Shown piece by piece: positions 1-6,792 of a stretch of 31,641 nucleotides of DNA. Each line of letters opens with the position of its first letter. The first letter of the stretch is position 1. Position numbers and translations under genes: made by a program. The notes beneath the pieces are model-generated. The model saw nothing but the letters and a program-made list of their open reading frames with translations. It was not told the origin of the DNA and made no database searches. The DNA comes from Sulfopaludibacter sp035551455 (GTDB lineage Bacteria; Acidobacteriota; Terriglobia; Bryobacterales; Bryobacteraceae), in NCBI GenBank assembly GCA_035551455.1, contig DASZMZ010000141.1, positions 1-31,641 on the forward strand. The letters are read 5' to 3'.

Positions 1-251
1 CGGCCGGTCTTCGGGTCGACCACGCGGAATTCGAGCGTGACCGGTTTGCCGGCGGGCAGATTGCGGGGTACAGCGCGAACATCCAGCGGATACTCGATCG
101 GATTTGGGATCCCGGGGACCAGTTTCATGCCGCAGCGGGGACACCTGCCGGGCGTGGCCGACCGGACGTCGGGGTCCATCGGACAGAAGAAGGTGGGATC
201 CTGAGCCAGGGCGACAGCCAGAAAAAAGGCTACGAGGGCTAGGCGGGGCAC
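1..251 (-). CDS. Secreted heavy-metal-binding-domain protein, 3' end missing
   Basis: The gene runs off the left edge, so only about 83 residues are visible. The N-terminus is a signal peptide (MPRLALVAFFLAVALAQ). It is followed by a compact cysteine motif, FFCPMDPDVRS...GRCPRCGMKLVP, which is the heavy-metal-binding domain also found attached to CusB-type efflux proteins and copper ATPases (C-P-M-x-P ... C-P-x-C-G-M). The rest of the visible part looks like the start of a beta-rich domain. The start could be GTG at 251 or TTG at 254. AGGAG at 265-261 lies 9 or 6 bases upstream and overlaps the stop codon of the sigma-54 activator, so the two genes are very probably co-transcribed. A role in periplasmic metal binding (copper or similar) is inferred. 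It is not a full efflux protein as far as can be seen. Confidence 0.7.
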   Translation of the reverse strand, partial: MPRLALVAFFLAVALAQDPTFFCPMDPDVRSATPGRCPRCGMKLVPGIPNPIEYPLDVRAVPRNLPAGKPVTLEFRVVDPKTG

Positions 252-263
252 CAATCCATGCTC

Positions 264-1628
264 CTACCGCAAGTTGAATTTCTTCATCTTGTAGCGCAGC
301 GTATCCCGCGTAATCCGAAGCAGGCGAGCAGCTTGCGTCTGATTTCCGTTTGTTTTTTCAAGTGCCCGCGCCAGCAGATTTTTCTCGTTATCTTCCAGCG
401 AGAGACCATCTGTAGGAATTTCCGTCACCGCCGTGGGATTCACCGCATAGTTCGGGTCGGGCCGTGAAATGGCGATCGGCAGACTCGGCGGCGTAATCAG
501 CGACGACTCTTCCAGAATCATCGCCCGCTCGATGGCATTGCGCAGTTCGCGCACGTTGCCCGGCCAGTCGTGGGTGATCAACTGCTTGGCCGAGGCATCC
601 GTAACCCCTTCGATATTACGTTTGAATTTTCGATTGTAGTGGTCGATAAAGAACCGCGTCAGCGGCACGATATCTTCCAGCCGTTCGCGCAATGGCGGAA
701 TCAGAATCTGGATCACGTTCAGCCGGAAATACAGGTCCTGCCGGAAGGCGCCTTCCTTCACGGCCTCGCGCAGATTCTTGTTGGTGGCTGCCACCACGCG
801 CAGGTCCAGCTTGATGTCTTTTAAGCCGCCCAGCCGGCGGAACGACTGTTCTTCCAGAACACGCAGCAGTTTGGCCTGCAGCATGAGGGGAATTTCGCCA
901 ATTTCGTCCAGGAAGAGCGTGCCCTTATCGGCCAGTTCGAAGATGCCGCGCTTCTGCGACCGCGCATCGGTGAAAGCACCTTTTTCGTAGCCGAACAGTT
1001 CGCTCTCGAGGAGCGAATCGGGTATAGCCGCGCAGTTGATGGCGATGAATGGCTCGGCCTGACGCAGACTTTGGTAGTGCAGGGTCTTGGCAACCAGATC
1101 TTTACCTGTGCCGTTCTCGCCTTCCAGCAGGATGGTGGTCGCTTCGCTCGCAGCCACGCGGCGCACAAAGTTCAGCACTTCGCGCATGCCCGGCGATTCG
1201 GCGATCACTTCCCGCTTCTGCGGGGCCGCTTCCTCGGTAATGTCTTTGATCGTGGCCACAACGCCGGTCAGTTCGCCGGAGTCGTTAAACATCTGGTTCG
1301 TCCGCATCACCACCAGGCGTTCATTGCCGTTCTCGGTATGCAGCCGGACGGTGCAGTTGGGTGCGGCGGGCGATTGGTTCAATCCCACCAGCACTCCGCA
1401 TCCCGGTTCGCACACGGAGCATTTGAAAATGTCCTGACAGTGCTTTCCCAACATCTCTTCGGAAGACATACCGAAGAGCTTCTCGGCCGCCCGGTTGACA
1501 CCGGTGATGCGGAACTCCGGATCGTATAGAACCAGAGCGTCGGAAAGCTGGTCGAACACCGATTCCAGAACGCTGGTTTGCTGCCAGCCTGGCGTTAGTT
1601 TGGACATTACAAACTGTTGATGCTTCAT
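264..1628 (-). CDS. Sigma-54-dependent activator (PAS, AAA+, Fis-type HTH)
   Basis: This is a bacterial enhancer-binding protein of 454 residues. An N-terminal PAS domain (about 20-130) carries a cysteine cluster at residues 64, 70, 73 and 77, of a kind seen in PAS domains of redox-responsive activators. The AAA+ domain (about 143-375) has Walker A GENGTGKD (170-177), Walker B GTLFLDE (236-242) and the sigma-54-contacting loop as GAFTDA (217-222) instead of the usual GAFTGA. The C-terminus has a Fis-type helix-turn-helix (NGNQTQAARLLRITRDTLR). There is no receiver domain, so the PAS domain is the likely sensor. It is divergent from the cytochrome operon, which has a -24/-12 promoter, so it probably activates that operon. 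No clear Shine-Dalgarno precedes ATG 1628; ATG at 1607 is an alternative start. Confidence 0.93.
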   Translation of the reverse strand: MKHQQFVMSKLTPGWQQTSVLESVFDQLSDALVLYDPEFRITGVNRAAEKLFGMSSEEMLGKHCQDIFKCSVCEPGCGVLVGLNQSPAAPNCTVRLHTENGNERLVVMRTNQMFNDSGELTGVVATIKDITEEAAPQKREVIAESPGMREVLNFVRRVAASEATTILLEGENGTGKDLVAKTLHYQSLRQAEPFIAINCAAIPDSLLESELFGYEKGAFTDARSQKRGIFELADKGTLFLDEIGEIPLMLQAKLLRVLEEQSFRRLGGLKDIKLDLRVVAATNKNLREAVKEGAFRQDLYFRLNVIQILIPPLRERLEDIVPLTRFFIDHYNRKFKRNIEGVTDASAKQLITHDWPGNVRELRNAIERAMILEESSLITPPSLPIAISRPDPNYAVNPTAVTEIPTDGLSLEDNEKNLLARALEKTNGNQTQAARLLRITRDTLRYKMKKFNLR

Positions 1629-1655
1629 TCGAGTATATCAGTCTGTCTGCGTGTA

Positions 1656-1695
1656 TTGGCCCAACAAATCGGATCTTTAGGGGGGAATTGCCCCC
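1656..1695. promoter_or_regulatory. Candidate activator-binding dyads upstream of sigma-54 promoter
   Basis: Two perfect inverted repeats lie between the activator gene and the cytochrome operon: TTGG-C-CCAA at 1656-1664 and GGGGG-AATTG-CCCCC at 1681-1695. Relative to the predicted start of transcription near 1774 they sit at about -118 to -110 and -93 to -79, the usual range for enhancer-binding protein sites. The two dyads are not the same sequence, so at most one may be the activator's site. The assignment is inference from position and symmetry only. Confidence 0.35.
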
Positions 1696-1747
1696 ACCCA
1701 ATGCAGGGAAAGTCGTCAAACTCTATGGAACAACGGGATTAACTCCG

Positions 1748-1763
1748 TGGCGATGCAATTGCT
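1748..1763 (+). promoter_or_regulatory. Sigma-54 (-24/-12) promoter of the cytochrome operon
   Basis: The sequence TGGCGAT-GCAA-TTGCT matches the sigma-54 consensus TGGCACG-N4-TTGCW at every core position. It has GG (1749-1750) and GC (1761-1762) exactly 10 bases apart, TTGC intact and TGGC intact. Transcription is predicted to start near 1774, which leaves a leader of about 10 bases that still contains GGAGG (1775-1779) before the ATG at 1784. It stands next to a sigma-54 activator gene, which makes a chance match less likely. Confidence 0.7.
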
Positions 1764-1783
1764 GCTCCGGGGTTGGAGGCATC

Positions 1784-2002
1784 ATGTCCCATTTGAAATT
1801 ATTCGTGCCCGCTGTCATTCTGCTGGGCGGATTTCTGGTTTGCTCTACAGCCTCGTACGGCAAAGCGGAATATACCAAAGCTACCAAGAAGACCTGCACG
1901 TTCTGCCATGTCGATCAGGTAAAGACCCCGAAAGATTTGAAAGCACCCGGCAAGTACTACCAGGAGCACAAGAGCCTGGACGGTTACGTCGAGAAGAAGT
2001 AG
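1784..2002 (+). CDS. Small periplasmic monohaem cytochrome c
   Basis: A protein of 72 residues with a signal peptide or membrane anchor (about 1-27) and one haem c motif, CTFCH (38-42). It is followed by a short lysine-rich tail with conserved-looking DLKAPGKYY and H residues that could supply the distal ligand. The start at ATG 1784 is chosen because GGAGG lies 4 bases upstream and the signal peptide begins there; longer in-frame starts upstream would precede the sigma-54 promoter. It is the first gene of the operon that continues with two multihaem membrane proteins, so it is probably a soluble or tethered electron shuttle in the periplasm. I cannot name a specific family beyond small class I-like or c7-like single-haem proteins. 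Confidence 0.85.
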   Translation: MSHLKLFVPAVILLGGFLVCSTASYGKAEYTKATKKTCTFCHVDQVKTPKDLKAPGKYYQEHKSLDGYVEKK

Positions 2003-2036
2003 TTTGTCACGGGAAGGTGGAGGTGTGGAGTAGGCC

Positions 2037-2474
2037 ATGATGCAGACGGTTCAGCTTTCGATCACGGACAGCGACTTCGCTGCTGCGGTTCGGGAAGCTC
2101 TGTCCCGCAGTTGCGCATGGCATGTCGAATCGGTCGATCATCCGGATCTGGCGCTGCAACAAGTCCTGGTTCTGGATGAACTCGCATTCGATCGGCTGCC
2201 CCTCCCCTTATCCAATCCGGAACGGATTGTGTTAATCAGCCGTCCGGATCCGCTGCTGCTGGCGCAAGCCTGGGATGCCGGGATTGTTTCGGTGGTCTCG
2301 CGCGAAGATTCCATTGGTACCGTTCTGCTCGCAATTATGGCTGCAGCGTTACGTGTTGCAATAACCCACGCTGCGAATGTTCCGAGTGGGATTTCCCCCA
2401 ATCCCGACTCCATCCCTGCGTCAATAGCCCCACAACACCCCAGTTCCGGATCCAAACGTCTCAAACAACAATAG
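2037..2474 (+). CDS. Degenerate receiver-like protein
   Basis: A cytoplasmic protein of 145 residues with no signal peptide. Residues 4-105 follow the layout of a response-regulator receiver: an acidic pair near the first strand (D11, D13), a possible acceptor D47 at the end of a VLVLD strand, then IVLISRPDPLLLAQAWDAGI, which resembles strand 4 and helix 4. The lysine normally found after strand 5 is not evident (SVVSRED), so ordinary phosphotransfer is doubtful. The last 30 residues are rich in Pro and Ser and look disordered. No DNA-binding domain is present. GGAG at 2027-2030 supports ATG 2037, with ATG 2040 as alternative. It sits 34 bases after the small cytochrome, inside the operon. 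It may be a protein-protein regulator of the pathway; this is inference. Confidence 0.65.
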   Translation: MMQTVQLSITDSDFAAAVREALSRSCAWHVESVDHPDLALQQVLVLDELAFDRLPLPLSNPERIVLISRPDPLLLAQAWDAGIVSVVSREDSIGTVLLAIMAAALRVAITHAANVPSGISPNPDSIPASIAPQHPSSGSKRLKQQ

Positions 2475-2539
2475 TTAAATGCGCCGTCCGATGGACTTTG
2501 GCGTGCATTACCTTTGACTCGGTAAAAGGAGAAGCTGAA

Positions 2540-2941
2540 ATGGAACACTCTTTAGCACAAATAGAGGCCATTGTCCGAAACCGGATCTGTAAGGTTTGCA
2601 CGGAACGTACCGTCGACGGCCAGTGCGGCCTGGACCAGCCCTCCAGCTGTGCGCTGTTCCGACTATTTCCCCAAGTGGCCCAAGCCATTCACTCTGTCAA
2701 CAGCCCCGATATCTGCCAGTACATTGATGCCATCCGGCAAAACGTCTGTACGGTATGCGTCGATCATGCCGCGGACGGCTCCTGCGAGACTCGTCAGCAG
2801 GTGCAATGCGCCCTGGATGCCTATCTGGTTCCGGTGGTGGAGGCTATTGAAGAGGCAACCGGCAAGACCTTTGAGAAGCAGAGCCCGACTTCGGCGGGCG
2901 CTCCCATCCGGGTGCGTCCAAACCCGCAGATGCAGTTTTGA
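2540..2941 (+). CDS. Twin four-cysteine motif protein, function unknown
   Basis: A protein of 133 residues with no signal peptide. Two halves repeat the same pattern exactly: C-X2-C-X8-C-X7-C, at C17, C20, C29, C37 and again at C70, C73, C82, C90. In both halves the last cysteine is followed by AL and a helix ending in VAQAI or VVEAI, so the gene looks like an internal duplication. A ninth cysteine, C59, lies between. Four cysteines per repeat would suit an iron-sulphur cluster or a zinc ion. AAGGAG at 2526-2531 fixes the start at ATG 2540 (spacing 8); an in-frame ATG at 2498 lacks a ribosome site. Being inside a cytochrome operon, it may carry electrons or sense redox state on the cytoplasmic side. 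I do not recognise the family. Confidence 0.75.
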   Translation: MEHSLAQIEAIVRNRICKVCTERTVDGQCGLDQPSSCALFRLFPQVAQAIHSVNSPDICQYIDAIRQNVCTVCVDHAADGSCETRQQVQCALDAYLVPVVEAIEEATGKTFEKQSPTSAGAPIRVRPNPQMQF

Positions 2942-2960
2942 GCCTTTCTGGAGGTGAGCT

Positions 2961-3242
2961 GTGAACGTGAACCTGATGCCTTATTTCGTATTGTGGGTGG
3001 CCTTGGCCGCCGTCGTGATCGGCATGATTGTCTGGCGAAAAACCATCGCCAGCCACGAAGATGAATCGCTGCACGTGCTGGATGCCGGCGCCCTCAGCCA
3101 GCAGACGAATGTCTCCCACAAGCTCGAAGTCATCGATAAGTGGGGCAAAATTCTCACCGCGATTGCAGTGGCGTTTGGCCTGGTCCTGGGTGCGATTTAT
3201 ATGTACCAGAGCTGGGTCGCAATGTCCAAGATGGGAGTCTAA
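2961..3242 (+). CDS. Small two-helix membrane protein of the cytochrome operon
   Basis: A protein of 93 residues with two predicted membrane helices (about 6-25 and 65-85) joined by a polar loop of some 40 residues rich in charged residues. No cysteines are present, so it binds no haem c. The start is GTG 2961 with GGAGG at 2950-2954. It ends 2 bases before the CbcL-like gene, so translation is probably coupled and the protein may be an accessory or assembly subunit of that membrane complex. No family recognised. Confidence 0.75.
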   Translation: MNVNLMPYFVLWVALAAVVIGMIVWRKTIASHEDESLHVLDAGALSQQTNVSHKLEVIDKWGKILTAIAVAFGLVLGAIYMYQSWVAMSKMGV

Positions 3243-3244
3243 TA

Positions 3245-4921
3245 ATGAACCTGAACCGGGCATTTCGTTCATTGGGCCTACCGCTCGGTTCTGCCCTTTT
3301 AGGCCTGTTCCTCGGGACCGGCGCGAATCTCCATGCAGCGGATCCACCCAAGCAGGAATGTACCTCCTGCCATGAACAGGGGCAGAAGCTGGAAAAGAGC
3401 GCCCACACGGGGCTGCCCTGCGATACCTGCCATGAATCGCACGATAAATATCCGCACCCGACGAACATCCCCAAACCGGTGTGCACCACCTGCCATGCCG
3501 ATCAGGCCGGCGACTATGCGCAAAGCGCGCATGGGCTGGCTCGCAAAGCGGGCAATGAGGGCACACCGGATTGTGGACTCTGCCACGGCAGCGCTCACGA
3601 ATTGCTGCCCCCCAAATCTCAAGCCTTCCGCATGGCTGTTCCGGACACCTGCGCCATGTGCCACACCGACGTGGTGGAGCAGTACCGCGCCAGCGTCCAT
3701 GGCAAGGCCTTGGCCAACGGCATCACCCAAGCCCCGCTCTGCACCGACTGCCACGGCGAGCACAAAATTGTAAAACACACCAATGAAGCCTCTCCGGTGA
3801 ACGCCGCCCACATCCGCGACACCTGCGGCAGTTGCCACAACGATGTCCGGCTGACGCGCAAGTTTGGCTTGCCCTCGGACCGGCTGGTCAGTTTCGATTC
3901 TTCCTTCCACGGTCTGGCAGCCAAAGCCGGATCTCAAACGGTCGCCAATTGCGCCAGTTGCCACGGCGTGCACAACATCCTGCCGTCTTCCGATCCGAAG
4001 TCCACCATCAACGCCAAGAACCTGCCCAAGACGTGCGGTCAATGTCACCCCGGCGCCGGCAGCCGGTTCGCCATCAGCCAGGTCCACGTTCAGGAAGGCC
4101 GCACCGAACCCGCGCCCCTGCGCCTGGTCCGCGAATTCTACCTGCTGCTGATTCCCGTCACCATCGGCCTGATGCTGCTGCACCAGGGCGGCGATTGGGC
4201 GCGCAAACTAGTCCGGCTCCGCTTCCGCAAGCCCGTGCCGGTCCGGTCCGCCGCTTCCGGCCATGCCGAGATTCGCATGCTGCCGTTCGAACGGCTGGAA
4301 CACGCGGTGATGGCCCTTTCGTTCATTGTTCTGGTCTGGACGGGCTTCGCCCTGAAGTATCCCGACCAGTGGTGGGCCCGCCCGCTGCTTCTGATGGAAG
4401 GCAGCCGCTCCATGCGCAGCCTGATCCACCGGACGGCCGCCATCGTCTTCATGGCGGTCTCGGTCACGCATCTGATCTCGCTGATCGTCAGCCGCAAGCT
4501 GCGCAATCACTGGAAGGAAATGCTGCCCAACCTGAACGATCCGCGGGAAGCACTTTCCGGTTTTGCCTATAACATGGGCCTGGGAGATACACCTCCCCAG
4601 CGTTCCTCGCACAGTTACGTTGAGAAGGCCGAATACTGGGCCGTAGTTTGGGGTGCGATTGTCATGGTTGCTACCGGCCTGTTGCTGTGGGCTAATAATA
4701 TCGCCATGAAATTGCTGCCGAAGAGCTGGCTGGATATCGCCACCAGTGTCCACTTTTACGAGGCGGTCCTCGCCAGCCTCGCCATTGTGGTGTGGCATTT
4801 CTATTCCGTAATCTTCGACCCCGATGTGTATCCGCTGAATACTGCGTTTTTGAAGGGGACAAGCGTAAAGCACGAAGAGCACTCAAGGGAGCACGCGGCC
4901 CACAAGACCGCGGGAGACTGA
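3245..4921 (+). CDS. CbcL-like nine-haem cytochrome c fused to b-type membrane domain
   Basis: A protein of 558 residues. After a signal peptide (about 1-31) come nine CXXCH haem motifs starting at residues 39, 59, 80, 110, 136, 166, 194, 236 and 264. A membrane region follows with helices near 297-313, 353-370, 395-416, 466-484 and 504-523. Histidines at 353, 395, 409, 503 and 518 are candidates for b-haem ligands, and the ending FDPDVYPLNTAFLKG is typical of FdnI/HydC-type cytochromes b. Nine c haems followed by a HydC/FdnI domain is the architecture of Geobacter CbcL, an inner-membrane quinol oxidase used in respiration of external acceptors at low potential. By inference this protein oxidises quinol and delivers electrons to periplasmic haems. 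The ATG at 3245 is chosen because the signal peptide begins there. Orthology to CbcL is not proved. Confidence 0.88.
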   Translation: MNLNRAFRSLGLPLGSALLGLFLGTGANLHAADPPKQECTSCHEQGQKLEKSAHTGLPCDTCHESHDKYPHPTNIPKPVCTTCHADQAGDYAQSAHGLARKAGNEGTPDCGLCHGSAHELLPPKSQAFRMAVPDTCAMCHTDVVEQYRASVHGKALANGITQAPLCTDCHGEHKIVKHTNEASPVNAAHIRDTCGSCHNDVRLTRKFGLPSDRLVSFDSSFHGLAAKAGSQTVANCASCHGVHNILPSSDPKSTINAKNLPKTCGQCHPGAGSRFAISQVHVQEGRTEPAPLRLVREFYLLLIPVTIGLMLLHQGGDWARKLVRLRFRKPVPVRSAASGHAEIRMLPFERLEHAVMALSFIVLVWTGFALKYPDQWWARPLLLMEGSRSMRSLIHRTAAIVFMAVSVTHLISLIVSRKLRNHWKEMLPNLNDPREALSGFAYNMGLGDTPPQRSSHSYVEKAEYWAVVWGAIVMVATGLLLWANNIAMKLLPKSWLDIATSVHFYEAVLASLAIVVWHFYSVIFDPDVYPLNTAFLKGTSVKHEEHSREHAAHKTAGD

Positions 4922-4933
4922 TCGAAAAAAAGC

Positions 4934-6379
4934 ATGACGCCGAATAACTCGAATCGCAAGGGCCGGGGCTGGTTGTCCCCGTTCATTCACCTATCTAACA
5001 ACTGGATTAGTCAAGCGGGGGTTGTCCTGGTCACCACCGCTACCATTTTCTGGCTATTTTTACTGCCAACCACGCTGCGCGGTGAAGTGCATAACCCGTA
5101 CGTGGGAATTTTGTCGTTCCTGATTCTGCCGGCTCCGTTCTTCCTGGGTTTGATCCTGATCCCGGTCGGCATGTGGATCCAGCGAAAACGCGAGGGCCGC
5201 AGCGGCATTTATCCGCCGGACTTCCCCACGCTGAATTGGAGCAACTCAGACCTGCGGCGTCTCGCCTACTTCGTCGGCGCCGCTACCGTTGTGAATATCG
5301 TGATCGCCAGCCAATTGAGTTATGGCGCGGTCAGCTATATGGATACCACCACGTTCTGCGGCCAGACCTGCCACACCGTGATGCAGCCCGAATACACGGC
5401 CTACCAGAACTCGCCGCACTCGAATGTGGAGTGCGTGCAGTGCCACATTGGTCCGGGCGCCGGCTGGTTTGTGAAGAGCAAGCTCTCCGGTATGGGTCAG
5501 GTCTTCGCAGTCACTTTCAATACCTACCCTCGGCCCATTCCCACGCCCGTCCATAACTTGCGCCCCGCGCGCGAAACCTGCGAAGCCTGCCATTGGCCGC
5601 AGAAGTACGGCGAAGATCGCATCAAGATCGTACCCAATTACGCTGAAGACGAGACCAACACCCTCACCAAGACTGTCCTGCTGATGAAGATCGGCGGAGG
5701 CAATCACGGCATCGGCATCCATGGCACCCATTTGGGCAAAGGCGTCCGCATTCAATACGAACATTCCGACGACGCGCGCCAGGTGATTCCACGCGTGAAG
5801 TACACCGTCAACGGCAAGACCACCGTTTACGAGACCGCCGACGCCAAGCCGTCCGGCGCTTATGGCGAGTCCCGCGAGATGGATTGCATGGACTGCCACA
5901 ATCGTCCCGCGCATGCCTACGACCTGCCCGAGCGAGCCCTGAATAAGTCCATGAACAGCGGCGCTCTCTCCTCGGCACTGCCCTTCGCCAAGAAAAAGGC
6001 GCTCGAAATCCTGAAGGTCAACTATAAGACCCGCGACGAAGCCGCGCAGCGCATCCCTTCGGCCTTCGCGAAATACTATCAGGACAGCTACCCCGCCATC
6101 TGGTCGCAGCGTCAGCAGGAAGTCAACGCCGGCGCCGCCGAAGTGCTGGCCATCTGGAACCGCAACATTTTCCCGGATATGAATGTGACCTGGGGCAAGT
6201 ACCCCATGAACATCGGACATACCGATTTTCCGGGATGCTTCCGCTGCCACGACGGCGGCCACAACGCCAAGAGCGGCGAGTCCATCACGCAGGATTGCGG
6301 CGCATGCCACAACCTCCTGTCGATGGACGAAGCCAATCCCAAGATCCTCACGGACCTGGGAATCACCGAGAAGAAGTAG
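4934..6379 (+). CDS. ImcH/NapC-like three-helix multihaem cytochrome c
   Basis: A protein of 481 residues with three membrane helices (about 24-45, 56-82 and 108-130) followed by a periplasmic haem region. The first haem motif is CGQTCH (142-147), a CX3CH site, in the context FCGQTCHTVMQPEYTAY that resembles the first haem of NapC/NrfH. Five normal CXXCH motifs follow at 167, 216, 318, 435 and 455, giving six haems in all. Three helices plus a NapC-like haem module match the architecture of Geobacter ImcH, an inner-membrane quinol dehydrogenase for higher-potential acceptors. The gene starts 12 bases after the CbcL-like gene, with only a weak A-rich ribosome site, so translation may be coupled. 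Role: quinol oxidation and electron delivery to the periplasm, by inference. Confidence 0.85.
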   Translation: MTPNNSNRKGRGWLSPFIHLSNNWISQAGVVLVTTATIFWLFLLPTTLRGEVHNPYVGILSFLILPAPFFLGLILIPVGMWIQRKREGRSGIYPPDFPTLNWSNSDLRRLAYFVGAATVVNIVIASQLSYGAVSYMDTTTFCGQTCHTVMQPEYTAYQNSPHSNVECVQCHIGPGAGWFVKSKLSGMGQVFAVTFNTYPRPIPTPVHNLRPARETCEACHWPQKYGEDRIKIVPNYAEDETNTLTKTVLLMKIGGGNHGIGIHGTHLGKGVRIQYEHSDDARQVIPRVKYTVNGKTTVYETADAKPSGAYGESREMDCMDCHNRPAHAYDLPERALNKSMNSGALSSALPFAKKKALEILKVNYKTRDEAAQRIPSAFAKYYQDSYPAIWSQRQQEVNAGAAEVLAIWNRNIFPDMNVTWGKYPMNIGHTDFPGCFRCHDGGHNAKSGESITQDCGACHNLLSMDEANPKILTDLGITEKK

Positions 6380-6388
6380 CCTACTTCT
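6372..6388. repeat. Palindrome at the convergent gene ends
   Basis: AGAAGTAG at 6372-6379 and CTACTTCT at 6381-6388 form a perfect inverted repeat around a single base. It contains the stop codons of both converging genes (TAG on each strand) and encodes the EK ending of both proteins. A hairpin of about 5 pairs with a 7-base loop is possible, but there is no T-run, so a terminator role is uncertain. Confidence 0.5.
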
Positions 6389-6749
6389 CCAGGGGCAGGC
6401 CCGATTCCTTCAGGGCTCGCCAACCGCCATCCAGCGAGATGGCGTTGGTGTAGCCCATTTTCTGGAGACTGTCGGCCACCAGCGCCGACCGGAAACCGCC
6501 GCCGCAATACAGCACCATCGTGGTGCTCTTGTCCGGCACTTCCTTGACGATGTCGCGCTCGATGATGCCGCGGCTCATGTGGACGGCTCCCGCCACGTGA
6601 CCCGCGGCCCACTCGTTGTCCTCCCGCGTATCCACCAGCAGGTGCGGCGTCCCGGCGTCCAGCATCTGCTTGTAGCCGGCCATGTCCGTCTCTTTCACGC
6701 GCCCTTTCGCGTCGTTCACCAGGTCCAGAAATTCCTGACTGTGCATCAT
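6381..6749 (-). CDS. Rhodanese-like sulphurtransferase domain protein
   Basis: A single-domain rhodanese of 122 residues, probably cytoplasmic. The active-site loop is YCGGGFRSA with catalytic C82. Other family marks are LVDTREDNEW (38-47, with D40) and GHVAGAVHM (50-58), and the GGW near the end. Such proteins move sulphane sulphur onto acceptors; the substrate is unknown. ATG 6746 has GAGG at a better distance (5 bases) than ATG 6749. The gene converges on the cytochrome operon with one base between stop codons and is not part of it. Confidence 0.9.
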   Translation of the reverse strand: MMHSQEFLDLVNDAKGRVKETDMAGYKQMLDAGTPHLLVDTREDNEWAAGHVAGAVHMSRGIIERDIVKEVPDKSTTMVLYCGGGFRSALVADSLQKMGYTNAISLDGGWRALKESGLPLEK

Positions 6750-6792
6750 GGCCTCATGTTCTCATACATGCCGTCTGTTAGCCTGAAGGCTG

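Noticed and set aside
1632..1640. TG-A-TATACT on the minus strand as extended -10 of the sigma-54 activator
   Set aside because: It would start transcription inside the ATG at 1628. It could work only with the second ATG at 1607, which has no ribosome site, so I left it out of the feature list.
5246..6310. Open frame of 354 codons opposite the NapC-like cytochrome
   Set aside because: The plus strand has six haem motifs in order; the antisense frame shows no motif.
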